The notes beneath the pieces are model-generated. The model worked only from the letters and a program-made list of their open reading frames with translations. It did no database searches and was not told the DNA's origin. From the NCBI GenBank assembly GCA_020635535.1, contig JACJZP010000002.1, positions 124,001 through 188,000 of the forward strand: a stretch of 64,000 nucleotides of DNA, in the 5' to 3' direction. This DNA is from Flavobacteriales bacterium. GTDB lineage: Bacteria > Bacteroidota > Bacteroidia > UBA10329. Below, in pieces: positions 57,060 through 64,000 of the stretch (position 1 is the first letter of the stretch; each line of letters opens with the position of its first letter). A program made the position numbers and the translations under genes.

Positions 57060-58100
57060 ATGCGCGTAATTATCGCCATCGTTATTCAGATCCTGTTGTT
57101 GCAAACAAGCGTTTCGGCCTTTCCGATCAATGATGGAGACACTTCACGCTACACCGGATTCGTAGTTGCATTGGCTTGGCCGAAAGCCTGGGCAAAGGAA
57201 GCAGGCGATGGCTACGACCGACTCATGCGTGGCCTGGGTTTTAATGATGGGGGCTTTTATCGCGTGGGACATGCCGCATTGGTTCTTGTCGATGCTTCAG
57301 ATGGCTCATGTCATTACTTCGATTTCGGGCGATACCACACACCGGTCGGCATGGGCAGAGTGCGTGATGCTTATACCGACCACGAACTTACCATTGCCAC
57401 CAAAGCTGTAATTGACGGAAAACATCTGGTAAACTTGGATGCCATTCTGTGCGAAGTTCAGTCCAATCCCAGTACGCATGCCTCAGGGCCGATGTACGCC
57501 AGCTACGTACGAATTGATTTTGAAAAGGCTGTAATGGCTGGTAAAGCGTTACAGGAAAAAGAGGCTATTCCTTACGGACCATTTGAGAAAGGTGGGTTGA
57601 ACTGCTCTCGGTTTGTACGACAGATCATATTGGCCGGAGAACCCAACTGGGCTCATGCCCTGCGTTTGGAAGTGGTACCGATGCTAACTCCAACCACGCT
57701 TTATCCGGTGTCGGCACTCTATCATTGGACCAAGGTTCCAGGATGTTTGGATGAGACGGCCGAGGCTCAGAAAGAACAATTGAGTTTCCTGCCAGATTCC
57801 GTTTTCAGAGGGGTGTTGCCTGAGCCACCACGCCCACCAAACGTACCCGCAGATGCACAATGGTTGGCAGGAGAGAGCTCAGGGTCTTGGTTTCAGATAA
57901 GCAGATCGGTGGATGGTATTATTGTTCAACGTTACAGTGCTGAAGGTACACTGCAATGCATGGTCAGAATGAATACAGATGAAAGCAGCCAAGATGCCGC
58001 TGAATCTGAGTTTTCGGTTACCTATCCCAGTAATTGTGCCGAGGTGACAATTACATACCCAAATGCAGATACTCCATCCGTTACCTTCAGGTCCAAGTAA
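57060..58100 (+). CDS. DUF6695-like papain-fold protein, exported
   Basis: About 346 residues from ATG 57060; the open frame has an alternative GTG at 57042. The ATG gives a tidy signal peptide (RVIIAIVIQILLLQTSVSAF). The body has GHAALVLVDASDG with a candidate catalytic His and GLNCSRFVRQIILAG with a candidate Cys, spaced as in permuted papain-like (NlpC/P60 or YiiX-type) enzymes; HYFDFGRYHTPVGMGRVRD between them is typical of DUF6695. A periplasmic amidase or transferase on lipid or peptide substrates is plausible. The C-terminal ~110 residues are not assigned. Confidence 0.78.
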   Translation: MRVIIAIVIQILLLQTSVSAFPINDGDTSRYTGFVVALAWPKAWAKEAGDGYDRLMRGLGFNDGGFYRVGHAALVLVDASDGSCHYFDFGRYHTPVGMGRVRDAYTDHELTIATKAVIDGKHLVNLDAILCEVQSNPSTHASGPMYASYVRIDFEKAVMAGKALQEKEAIPYGPFEKGGLNCSRFVRQIILAGEPNWAHALRLEVVPMLTPTTLYPVSALYHWTKVPGCLDETAEAQKEQLSFLPDSVFRGVLPEPPRPPNVPADAQWLAGESSGSWFQISRSVDGIIVQRYSAEGTLQCMVRMNTDESSQDAAESEFSVTYPSNCAEVTITYPNADTPSVTFRSK

Positions 58101-58115
58101 AGATCCGGTGTTCTA

Positions 58116-59753
58116 TTATCGGGTAATCACTATACTTCGGCTGTAGGGCTTTCCGTTGGCCACAATGCGGTAGATGTACTGACCATTTGCAAGTTGCCCC
58201 GTAGACCCTTTTACTGGCACGCGATGCATTCCCTGCGAGCGATAACCAGACTCCAACAACTCAACTTGCTGCCCCATGATATTGAACAGTTCAACACTAA
58301 CATCCATATTTGCCGGAAGCGAGTATTCTATTGTAACAGACCCGTCTGGCATGTACAAAGCCTGATGCTTAAGTCCTAACCTATCATTTTCTTCAATACC
58401 GGTAACGCACTCAAAACCAAGCTCTAAACGGTCGTAATGAACGTTGAGTAATGCTTCATCCACATCTGATTCAGGAATACAGAGCCAGTGCTCAAGTACA
58501 GAAGCATACAGTTGTCTGTAGTCAATGTCGAATATGAGGTTACCAGCAAAATCAAGATTGCTGAGGGAAGGATGGTTTCCAATAAAACCATTACCCTCCA
58601 GAGCAGGACCAAAGAACATGGATGGGGCAGCCGCTCCGTGGTCTGTTCCATCTGATGCGTTCTGTTCCGGTCTTCTACCGAACTCAGATATTGTCATTGC
58701 CAGCACATCATTGTCTCTACCAGAAGCCGCCAGATCCTGAAAGAATGTGGTTACACCTAAGGCAAGGTCGGTAAGTAGTGTCTGATGTGCATCAGGTTGT
58801 TCCGCATGGGTGTCAAAACCATCTAATGTTACAAGATAGACCTTGGTGCCCAGTCCTCCTTTTATCAACCTGGCTATCAATGCCAACTGATTGGAAAGGG
58901 GAGAATTGGGATAGCTCACCGAATTTGAAGATGCCTCATATGCATCATTTATAACGCCAGCATAGGTGTAGGTGCTGTTGGTAATTGCACGTAAGAAACC
59001 CAACTGCTCACCATAAAGACACTCTGGCAGGTTATTCACATCATGCAGCCAACCGTTCTGTGCCAGTTGATAGAGTTGATTGGGGTCTGTTACCGAGAAG
59101 GCATAGTCTGTAGCATCTGAACCTCTGAACATCAGATTTCCCACACTGCCTATCTGAATGGCCAATGGGTTCGATGGTGGATTGTTCAGGTAATCAGGAT
59201 ACTCTTCTTCATAATACCTACCAAGGAAACCAGATGTCAGTACCTCACTTTCGTCTGTACCTGTTGCCCATATATCTGACGATCGGAAATGAGACAGGCT
59301 CTGATCCTCATAGCCTACGCCATGAACCACTTTCATCTTGCCATCATTCCAGAACGATTCCAGGCTGTTCATATAGTTGGGCATGGCAAATTCCGCACTC
59401 AGATTGAATGCATCTGATTGGTTGATGCGAATGGTGCTCCTCAGGTTGGCGTAGGTCGAATAATCGTAGATCGGAATGATCGTGTTCAGGCCATCGTTTC
59501 CTCCTTTCAGTCGGATGAAAACCAGCACACGGTCTGAGTCTGCTGCGGCCAATGCTTTTGTAAGTGGTGAAAGGGCGGTAGCGCCAACACGCATACCTCC
59601 AAGCATCATGGAACCACCAATGCCCATTCCCAATGCTTTAAAGAAAGAGCGTCTGTCCCATGCCGCATGTTCTTGGGCGTGTGCGTCTTTGCTTACCTCA
59701 TGCTTATGCGGCATGTTGAACAACGGGGCCTTATTCTTTGGATATTGATTCAT
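58116..59753 (-). CDS. DUF1501 family protein with Tat signal and T9SS-like C-terminus
   Basis: 545 residues. An unusually long N-terminus carries a twin-arginine motif (DRRSFFKALG, Arg34-Arg35) followed by GMGIGGSMMLGGM, so export is via Tat. The body has the DUF1501 pattern LVFIRLKGGNDGLNTIIPI, RSSDIWATG and TISEFGRRPEQNAS...DHG, related to sulfatase/alkaline phosphatase folds. The last ~80 residues look like a T9SS sorting domain (VSVELFNIMGQQVELLESGY, GQYIYRIVANGKPYSRSIVI) without the YPNP motif. It is paired with DUF1800, 12 bases upstream. Confidence 0.88.
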   Translation of the reverse strand: MNQYPKNKAPLFNMPHKHEVSKDAHAQEHAAWDRRSFFKALGMGIGGSMMLGGMRVGATALSPLTKALAAADSDRVLVFIRLKGGNDGLNTIIPIYDYSTYANLRSTIRINQSDAFNLSAEFAMPNYMNSLESFWNDGKMKVVHGVGYEDQSLSHFRSSDIWATGTDESEVLTSGFLGRYYEEEYPDYLNNPPSNPLAIQIGSVGNLMFRGSDATDYAFSVTDPNQLYQLAQNGWLHDVNNLPECLYGEQLGFLRAITNSTYTYAGVINDAYEASSNSVSYPNSPLSNQLALIARLIKGGLGTKVYLVTLDGFDTHAEQPDAHQTLLTDLALGVTTFFQDLAASGRDNDVLAMTISEFGRRPEQNASDGTDHGAAAPSMFFGPALEGNGFIGNHPSLSNLDFAGNLIFDIDYRQLYASVLEHWLCIPESDVDEALLNVHYDRLELGFECVTGIEENDRLGLKHQALYMPDGSVTIEYSLPANMDVSVELFNIMGQQVELLESGYRSQGMHRVPVKGSTGQLANGQYIYRIVANGKPYSRSIVITR

Positions 59754-59765
59754 AGCAGAGGTTTC

Positions 59766-61226
59766 TTAGGTAAGTTGGAATTCTGGAAGGTGAGAGATGT
59801 GCAGCAACAACAATAGCACTTGATAGTGGGCAAACTCAACGCCTGTATTCCACAATCCGAGTGTGTAGTAGTTTGATGGGTAGACATCTTTGAACACCGC
59901 TATTGCCTGATCATATTCTGCCTGTGTTTGCAGTCCGCGTGGCAAGAAATGATCGATGATGTTTCTGGCAACCAGATCGGCATTTGTTGTGGATCCACCG
60001 GCAAGTTCAATGGCAAAATCCCTGAATTGCTCCTGATCCTGCTGGTATGCATACTGACAGAAATAGTCTATGATGAGCCACCTTCCTGTTATTGTGCTGG
60101 TATTTATCCACACATGGTTACCCTGCCAGCCGGCAACATCAACAGGGTTGAATATCTCTTGGCCCAGCAGGCCACCGTAATACTGGGTGCCGTTTATCAC
60201 GGTCTCATCATAACCGAAACCGCTTTCAACAATAAAGCCCACCATCATTTCCATGGGGCTCTTGATCTTTACGCCTATCACGTCTTCATCAAAGAAGTGG
60301 TCGCTCTTGAACATCTGTTTCAGTACTGGAGCAATCTCGTAGCCACTGCTAATGAAGGTGCTTGCCAACTCATCAACAATGGTCTGATCAACCTCTGGGC
60401 TTACAAAATACCGGTAAAGTTTGGTGCAGATGAACTGCGCCACCTGTGTTTCGCGCTGTGCAAATAGGATGTTTATGACATCATCATAACCCCAGTTTCC
60501 GGTTTGACCGAAAATGGTCTTGCTATCGTTAGAATGGCTTGAAGCATTGAACGTGATAGGGGCGCAGAACTGTGTAAATCCGTTGTAACCGGTAAGTGCT
60601 TTGGCTGTTTCCACAATATCGTTCTGTGTATAGCCATTGCCCTCGCCAAGGGTAAAAAGTTCATAGAGCTCTCTGGCGTAATTCTCATTTGGCGATACCG
60701 ATGTGTTCTCATATGAATTGAGATAAACGATCATGGCATTGCTAATACCTACGGCATGCACAAAATCTTTGAAGTTGCCAACGGCATGTGTTTGCAGCAT
60801 ATTGTAATACTGAAACATGTAAGAAGGACATTGATAAACATCCAACTCCGTTACAAAATGGTTGCTCCAGAAAAGGGTCAGCTTATCGCGAAGCCCATTG
60901 TTTATCATATCGTTGATGAACTGCGCATACCAATCCAGAACCTGTTGCGGTCCCTCTACACTGACATTTGCATAGTCTGAAACATCCCAATACCCCCAGG
61001 CCGGGGCTGGTGTAGGCGCCAAGTTCATAGCCTGATCCACCAACACATCCACTAAAGTTGCCGGGTCCATGGCCAAAGCAGCCTGCATATTTGCGTTAGA
61101 AGTACCGAAACCCATTCTGCGGTACAAGTGTTTTACCCGGGTTTCATCCCACGGCTTCGAAACGCTGGGTACGTACGTGGTTATTCCATCAAGATCACAA
61201 GCAGGAGGTGCAGCCATAGTGTACAA
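59766..61226 (-). CDS. DUF1800 family protein
   Basis: 486 residues. It has the DUF1800 features VKHLYRRMGFGTSNANMQAA, LTLFWSNHFVTE, YARELYELFTLGEGNGYTQ and a PSPMEMMVGF-like segment (KIKSPMEMMVGFIVESGF). DUF1800 and DUF1501 genes occur as neighbours in many bacteria and probably work together; biochemical function unknown. No obvious N-terminal signal is present, so the annotated start may be downstream of a longer form or the protein may be carried with its Tat-exported partner. Confidence 0.9.
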   Translation of the reverse strand: MYTMAAPPACDLDGITTYVPSVSKPWDETRVKHLYRRMGFGTSNANMQAALAMDPATLVDVLVDQAMNLAPTPAPAWGYWDVSDYANVSVEGPQQVLDWYAQFINDMINNGLRDKLTLFWSNHFVTELDVYQCPSYMFQYYNMLQTHAVGNFKDFVHAVGISNAMIVYLNSYENTSVSPNENYARELYELFTLGEGNGYTQNDIVETAKALTGYNGFTQFCAPITFNASSHSNDSKTIFGQTGNWGYDDVINILFAQRETQVAQFICTKLYRYFVSPEVDQTIVDELASTFISSGYEIAPVLKQMFKSDHFFDEDVIGVKIKSPMEMMVGFIVESGFGYDETVINGTQYYGGLLGQEIFNPVDVAGWQGNHVWINTSTITGRWLIIDYFCQYAYQQDQEQFRDFAIELAGGSTTNADLVARNIIDHFLPRGLQTQAEYDQAIAVFKDVYPSNYYTLGLWNTGVEFAHYQVLLLLLHISHLPEFQLT

Positions 61227-61449
61227 GTATAGTTGAGGTGTGCTAAGTTAGAATTCTGGTGTAAGCATGCAATTGAGGCTGGTCAGATTTCTCAAAACCA
61301 TAACGTTTGTAACTGATGGTAGTTTTTGATCAGCGAGGGTGGAGATATGCGAATTGAGCAGTGAACATATGGCTTTTTGGATCATATGGATGCTCAAATG
61401 CTTGATTACAATCAGTTTATGTATGGCCCGTTTCATGGAATCGGTAAAG

Positions 61450-61457
61450 TAAATTTG
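61450..61457 (+). promoter_or_regulatory. -7 promoter box (TAAATTTG) 4 bases before a start codon
   Basis: Exact TANNTTTG match ending 4 bases before the ATG of the inositol oxygenase gene; leaderless mRNA expected. Confidence 0.6.
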
Positions 61458-61461
61458 CAGT

Positions 61462-62286
61462 ATGGAAACAACTACCAAACCCGCCAACTTCCGCAATTAC
61501 AATGAGGGAGAACTCATTCCTCGTGTAAGAGAGAATTACAAGAAGATGCGCACCAACCAAACGGTTGATTACGTGCAACGCATGCGCAAGAAGTACCTCA
61601 CATTCAACAAGCCCATGCATATTTGGGACGCCATGGAGAAACTGAATGTTTTTGTAGACCTCAGCGATCCAGATATGAACCTTCCGAATCTTCATCACCT
61701 CATTCAAACCGCAGAAGGAGCAAGAGCAGACGGCAGACCTGATTGGATGCAGCTGGTTGGTCTTATACACGACCTTGGCAAGTGCATGTTCCTTTGGGGA
61801 GAAGATGAGGATGGAACCAGCATGAACGAGCAGTGGGGATTGGTAGGCGACATCTTCTTGGTAGGTTGCCGATTCCCAGAAACGTTGGTCTATCCTGAGT
61901 TCAATGAGCTGAACCCGGATATGCAAGACCCACGCTACAATACTGAGTTGGGTATGTACAGTAAGGGTTACGGTTTAGATAATGCGCTAAAGGCATGGGG
62001 GCACGATGAGTACTTGTTCCAAGTGCTATCCAACCACAAGGAGAACAAGATTCCAAAAGAGGGAATGATCATGGTGCGTTACCACAGTTTCTACCCTTGG
62101 CATACAGGAGGTAGCTACATGGATATTATGGCAGATGAGGAGAAGCCCTATTTGGACTGGGTGCGCGATTTCAATCAGTATGACCTCTACACCAAGCGCC
62201 CCGAAACTTACACGTTAGATGAAGTGAAAGACTACTACATGCCCATTATTGAGAAGTATTTGGGCAAGGGGCCGGTTTATTGGTAG
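61462..62286 (+). CDS. Inositol oxygenase (MIOX family)
   Basis: 274 residues, close to the ~285 of eukaryotic MIOX. It has the HD-type di-iron ligands in LIHDLGK (H103, D104), the upstream HLIQTAEGAR segment, LSNHKENK and the substrate loop MVRYHSFYPWHTGG. MIOX oxidises myo-inositol to D-glucuronate with O2 and a mixed-valent Fe2 centre. No inositol dehydrogenase or uronate pathway gene lies beside it, so its pathway here is unclear. Its -7 box is 4 bases upstream. Confidence 0.93.
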   Translation: METTTKPANFRNYNEGELIPRVRENYKKMRTNQTVDYVQRMRKKYLTFNKPMHIWDAMEKLNVFVDLSDPDMNLPNLHHLIQTAEGARADGRPDWMQLVGLIHDLGKCMFLWGEDEDGTSMNEQWGLVGDIFLVGCRFPETLVYPEFNELNPDMQDPRYNTELGMYSKGYGLDNALKAWGHDEYLFQVLSNHKENKIPKEGMIMVRYHSFYPWHTGGSYMDIMADEEKPYLDWVRDFNQYDLYTKRPETYTLDEVKDYYMPIIEKYLGKGPVYW

Positions 62287-62358
62287 CTACTGATAACAGC
62301 AAACCAAATGAAAAGCCTCTGTTATCCCTAGGTAGTCTGCACTGAGCCCAGCCATGCC

Positions 62359-62462
62359 CGTCATGTCGAGCGGAGCTTACGGAGTCGCCTGCACTGAGCG
62401 TGTCGAATGTGAGACATCTGTAGTTTTGAAGTTCAGATTCCTCCACCGCGGTCGGAATGACG
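62359..62462. repeat. Interspersed palindromic repeat, full copy 1
   Basis: 104 bases from CGTCATGTCGAGCGGAGC to CGGTCGGAATGACG, with GAGACATCT in the left half and CAGATTCCTCCACC in the right half. Same family as the copy inside the recombinase gene (30246-30347). A further right-end fragment (GTCGGTTGGAATGAC) follows near 62475-62489. Confidence 0.85.
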
Positions 62463-62501
62463 GATAGGGAAGTGGTCGGTTGGAATGACATTATTTATTC
62501 C

Positions 62502-62598
62502 CGTCATGTCGAGCGAGGTACGAGTCGAGACATCTATTTTGTACTCAGCACAGATTTAGCTGCGCTGAGAATAGTTCTCCACTTCGGTCGGAATGACG
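62502..62598. repeat. Interspersed palindromic repeat, full copy 2
   Basis: 97 bases from CGTCATGTCGAGCGAGG to CTTCGGTCGGAATGACG, with GTCGAGACATCT in the left half. The centre differs from copy 1 and holds CTCAGC...GCTGAG complementarity. Confidence 0.85.
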
Positions 62599-62613
62599 GA
62601 AAGTGAAGTGGTT

Positions 62614-62702
62614 CAGATTCCTCTACTTTGGTCGGAATGACGGCAGTGGCTTTCTCGTCATTTCGAGTGTATCCGCCTCAGGCGGAGGAGCCGAGAAATC
62701 TG
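62614..62702. repeat. Interspersed repeat fragments (right half, then left half)
   Basis: 62614-62642 is a right half only (CAGATTCCTC...GGTCGGAATGACGG); 62656-62702 is a left half only (CGTCATTTCGAG...GAGCCGAGAAATCT) that contains a perfect CCGCCTCAGGCGG palindrome. The rest of 62287-62783 holds no gene I can support. Confidence 0.75.
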
Positions 62703-62755
62703 CTGTTTCCTGAAAGGACGGGTTGAACCCATTTCCTTCTGAACTGTTTGGTGGG

Positions 62756-62763
62756 TAGATTTG
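62756..62763 (+). promoter_or_regulatory. -7 promoter box (TAGATTTG)
   Basis: Exact TANNTTTG match, 20 bases before the ATG of the Crp/Fnr regulator and just after the repeat cluster. Confidence 0.55.
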
Positions 62764-62783
62764 CTTCACCATCGCAGGGTTAA

Positions 62784-63365
62784 ATGAGAAAAGAATTCTT
62801 AGACTTCTTCCGGCCGTTTACTTTCCTTTCATTAAAGGACATTCAGGAAGCTGTAAAGTTGTTTCGCGTGGTGCGTGCCAAGAAAGGGGAGGTGCTGATC
62901 ATGCCAGGAAGCTATGATAAGACCATTTATACCCTACTCAATGGTTACGTTAGGAATTATGTGGACAGAGAGGATGGGGAAGAGATAACCACGTTTCTGG
63001 CAGGGCCACGAATGAGTGTTGGTGCCTACCGGTCGGCCTTGCTCAATCAACCGAGTAACGAAACGGTAGTGGTATTGGAAAACGCCACCATGATTGCCTA
63101 CGATATGGACAACATCAGAGAAATGGTGCGGAAAAATGACAACCTGAACCGGGTGTATTCCATCATGATGGAAAGGAGTCTGACGGAGGCCGCTGAACGG
63201 GTTGAGTACCTTACCATTCTTACGCCCGAGCAGCGTTACCTCCACCTTTTGGAAAAGAAACCGGAGATTGTCAAGAACGTGCCGCAGAAATATATTGCTT
63301 CCTACATCGGCATCACCCCCGTTTCGCTTTCGCGCATTCGTGCTCGGCTAGTTAGAAGTAGTTAA
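62784..63365 (+). CDS. Crp/Fnr family transcriptional regulator
   Basis: 193 residues. Residues ~20-125 form the cyclic-nucleotide-binding-type sensor fold (RAKKGEVLIMPGSYDKTIYT, LNGYVRNYVDREDGEE), followed by a long dimer helix and a C-terminal HTH (VPQKYIASYIGITPVSLSRI). Cys residues for an iron-sulfur cluster and the canonical cAMP residues are absent, so the signal is unknown. Such short Crp relatives are frequent in Bacteroidota. Confidence 0.9.
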   Translation: MRKEFLDFFRPFTFLSLKDIQEAVKLFRVVRAKKGEVLIMPGSYDKTIYTLLNGYVRNYVDREDGEEITTFLAGPRMSVGAYRSALLNQPSNETVVVLENATMIAYDMDNIREMVRKNDNLNRVYSIMMERSLTEAAERVEYLTILTPEQRYLHLLEKKPEIVKNVPQKYIASYIGITPVSLSRIRARLVRSS

Positions 63366-63453
63366 TTCGGAGAGTCCGAATACTTAACATATGTTATCGT
63401 AATGAGCATGGGTTGGGCTGGAAATTTGCTCCGCATCTTAACTCCATCCCATT

Positions 63454-64000
63454 ATGAATACACGGATAACTGCGGCTCTCGCAGCCATTTTCACCCTTTT
63501 TCTTTTCTCGAACAACTTACAGGCCCAACAGGGCATGGGCGTGGGCAACGCCAACCCACAGGAAATGCTCGATGTAACGGGCGCCATCAAAATTGGCACA
63601 GACATTAACAACAGCAACGCTGCCCCAAGTGGCGGTGCAGGTACCATACGCTTCCGCGCTGGGCAGTTTGAGGGTTGGGATGGAACCTCCTGGATTCCGC
63701 TCGGTGGCGGAGGCGGTACCTCTCCCTTTGTGCTGAACGGCAACTTGGTGCAGCCAGACAATACGGTTGTGAACTTGGCAACCGATGATTTCATCTTCGG
63801 TTCGCCCAGTTTGGATGATAACGCCAATACCGATAACGATGGTCGATTCTTCTTCGATAAGAGCAAAGGCGCGTTCCGTGCAGGACTAGTAACAGGTTCG
63901 CAATGGAATGATGCCAATCGCGGACTCTATTCGTTTGCAGCAGGCAATGAAGTAACCGCTTCTGGAGAAGCTGCCATGGCATTGGGTCAGGGGGCTTCAG
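63454..64000 (+). CDS. Secreted tail-fibre/YadA-head-like protein (partial, 3' end cut)
   Basis: ATG 63454 opens a frame that runs without a stop to the window edge (182 codons). It has a signal peptide (AALAAIFTLFLFSNNLQAQ), then GNANPQEMLDVTGAIKIG and TIRFRAGQFEGWDGTSWIPL, the start typical of Bacteroidota surface proteins ending in tail-fibre or intramolecular chaperone domains. At the edge the segment GEAAMALGQGAS resembles the head repeats of trimeric autotransporters (YadA type). Only the N-terminal part can be judged. Confidence 0.7.
   Translation, partial: MNTRITAALAAIFTLFLFSNNLQAQQGMGVGNANPQEMLDVTGAIKIGTDINNSNAAPSGGAGTIRFRAGQFEGWDGTSWIPLGGGGGTSPFVLNGNLVQPDNTVVNLATDDFIFGSPSLDDNANTDNDGRFFFDKSKGAFRAGLVTGSQWNDANRGLYSFAAGNEVTASGEAAMALGQGAS

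Noticed and set aside
61248..61496. Minus-strand open frame of 82 codons between DUF1800 and inositol oxygenase
   Set aside because: It runs into the start of the inositol oxygenase gene on the other strand and has no signal, domain or ribosome-binding site.
1..64000. tRNA or rRNA genes
   Set aside because: No cloverleaf with a plausible acceptor stem and T-loop (GGTTCGAATCC-like), and no rRNA core sequence, was found in the intergenic stretches by eye; a tRNAscan-SE run would be decisive.

Overview
The window looks like chromosomal DNA of a Bacteroidota bacterium, most likely of the order Flavobacteriales. The signs are type IX secretion (T9SS, Por) C-terminal sorting domains on several large exported proteins (YPNP motif plus a terminal beta-sandwich), -7 promoter boxes of the TANNTTTG type, a heavy-metal RND pump fused to an outer-membrane factor, and families typical of this phylum (DUF1501/DUF1800 pair, DUF6090-like, DUF6695-like, PNGase F-related proteins, Kazal-like lipoproteins). 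Species cannot be fixed from the sequence. No rRNA, tRNA or CRISPR array was recognised.

Layout. 1-5420: tail of an unknown gene, mutL with a small membrane-protein gene, and a secreted GH3/beta-lactamase fusion. 5441-11397: metal efflux operon (small periplasmic protein, CzcA-TolC fusion, CusB-like adaptor). 11565-13360: persulfide/sulfur module (MBL-double rhodanese and a single rhodanese). 13487-28111: exported enzymes, four with T9SS domains (haloperoxidase-like, subtilase, PNGase F-related/LamG, M36 fungalysin), plus a TPR/SPOR protein, a Cys-rich small protein, a DUF445 membrane protein and a DksA-like zinc-finger protein.

28177-35130 is the accessory region. It starts with a LuxR-type HTH protein, two perfect inverted repeats, eight 21-bp tandem repeats, an AATTC pentanucleotide tract, a FnIII-like protein and a tyrosine recombinase whose gene carries an in-frame 102-bp interspersed repeat. 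Downstream lies a mosaic that reads like an integron-type cassette array. Each cassette begins with GTTGT-type and ends with ACAAC-type sequence, the two ends being exact 10-bp complements. Cassettes are separated by imperfect palindromes with attC-like organisation, and an IS1182-family element (one full copy, one 125-bp remnant) lies at the same point of two of these sites. This is the most interesting part of the window.

35133-51423: mostly housekeeping or envelope genes (DUF1398, DUF1761, Kazal lipoprotein, TPR protein, sterol-desaturase-like and TlpA-like pair, penicillin acylase, ABC transporter/LolA-like operon, SOUL protein, SSS symporter with a coupled membrane protein). 51463-58100: exported proteins of unknown function, one with six DnaJ-like CxxCxG motifs, a DUF6090-like protein, a fatty acid desaturase and a DUF6695-like protein. 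58116-64000: Tat-exported DUF1501/DUF1800 pair, inositol oxygenase, a cluster of interspersed repeats, a Crp/Fnr regulator and the start of a secreted tail-fibre/YadA-head-like protein that runs off the end.

Several genes have their -7 box ending only four or five bases before the start codon, so they are probably transcribed as leaderless mRNAs.
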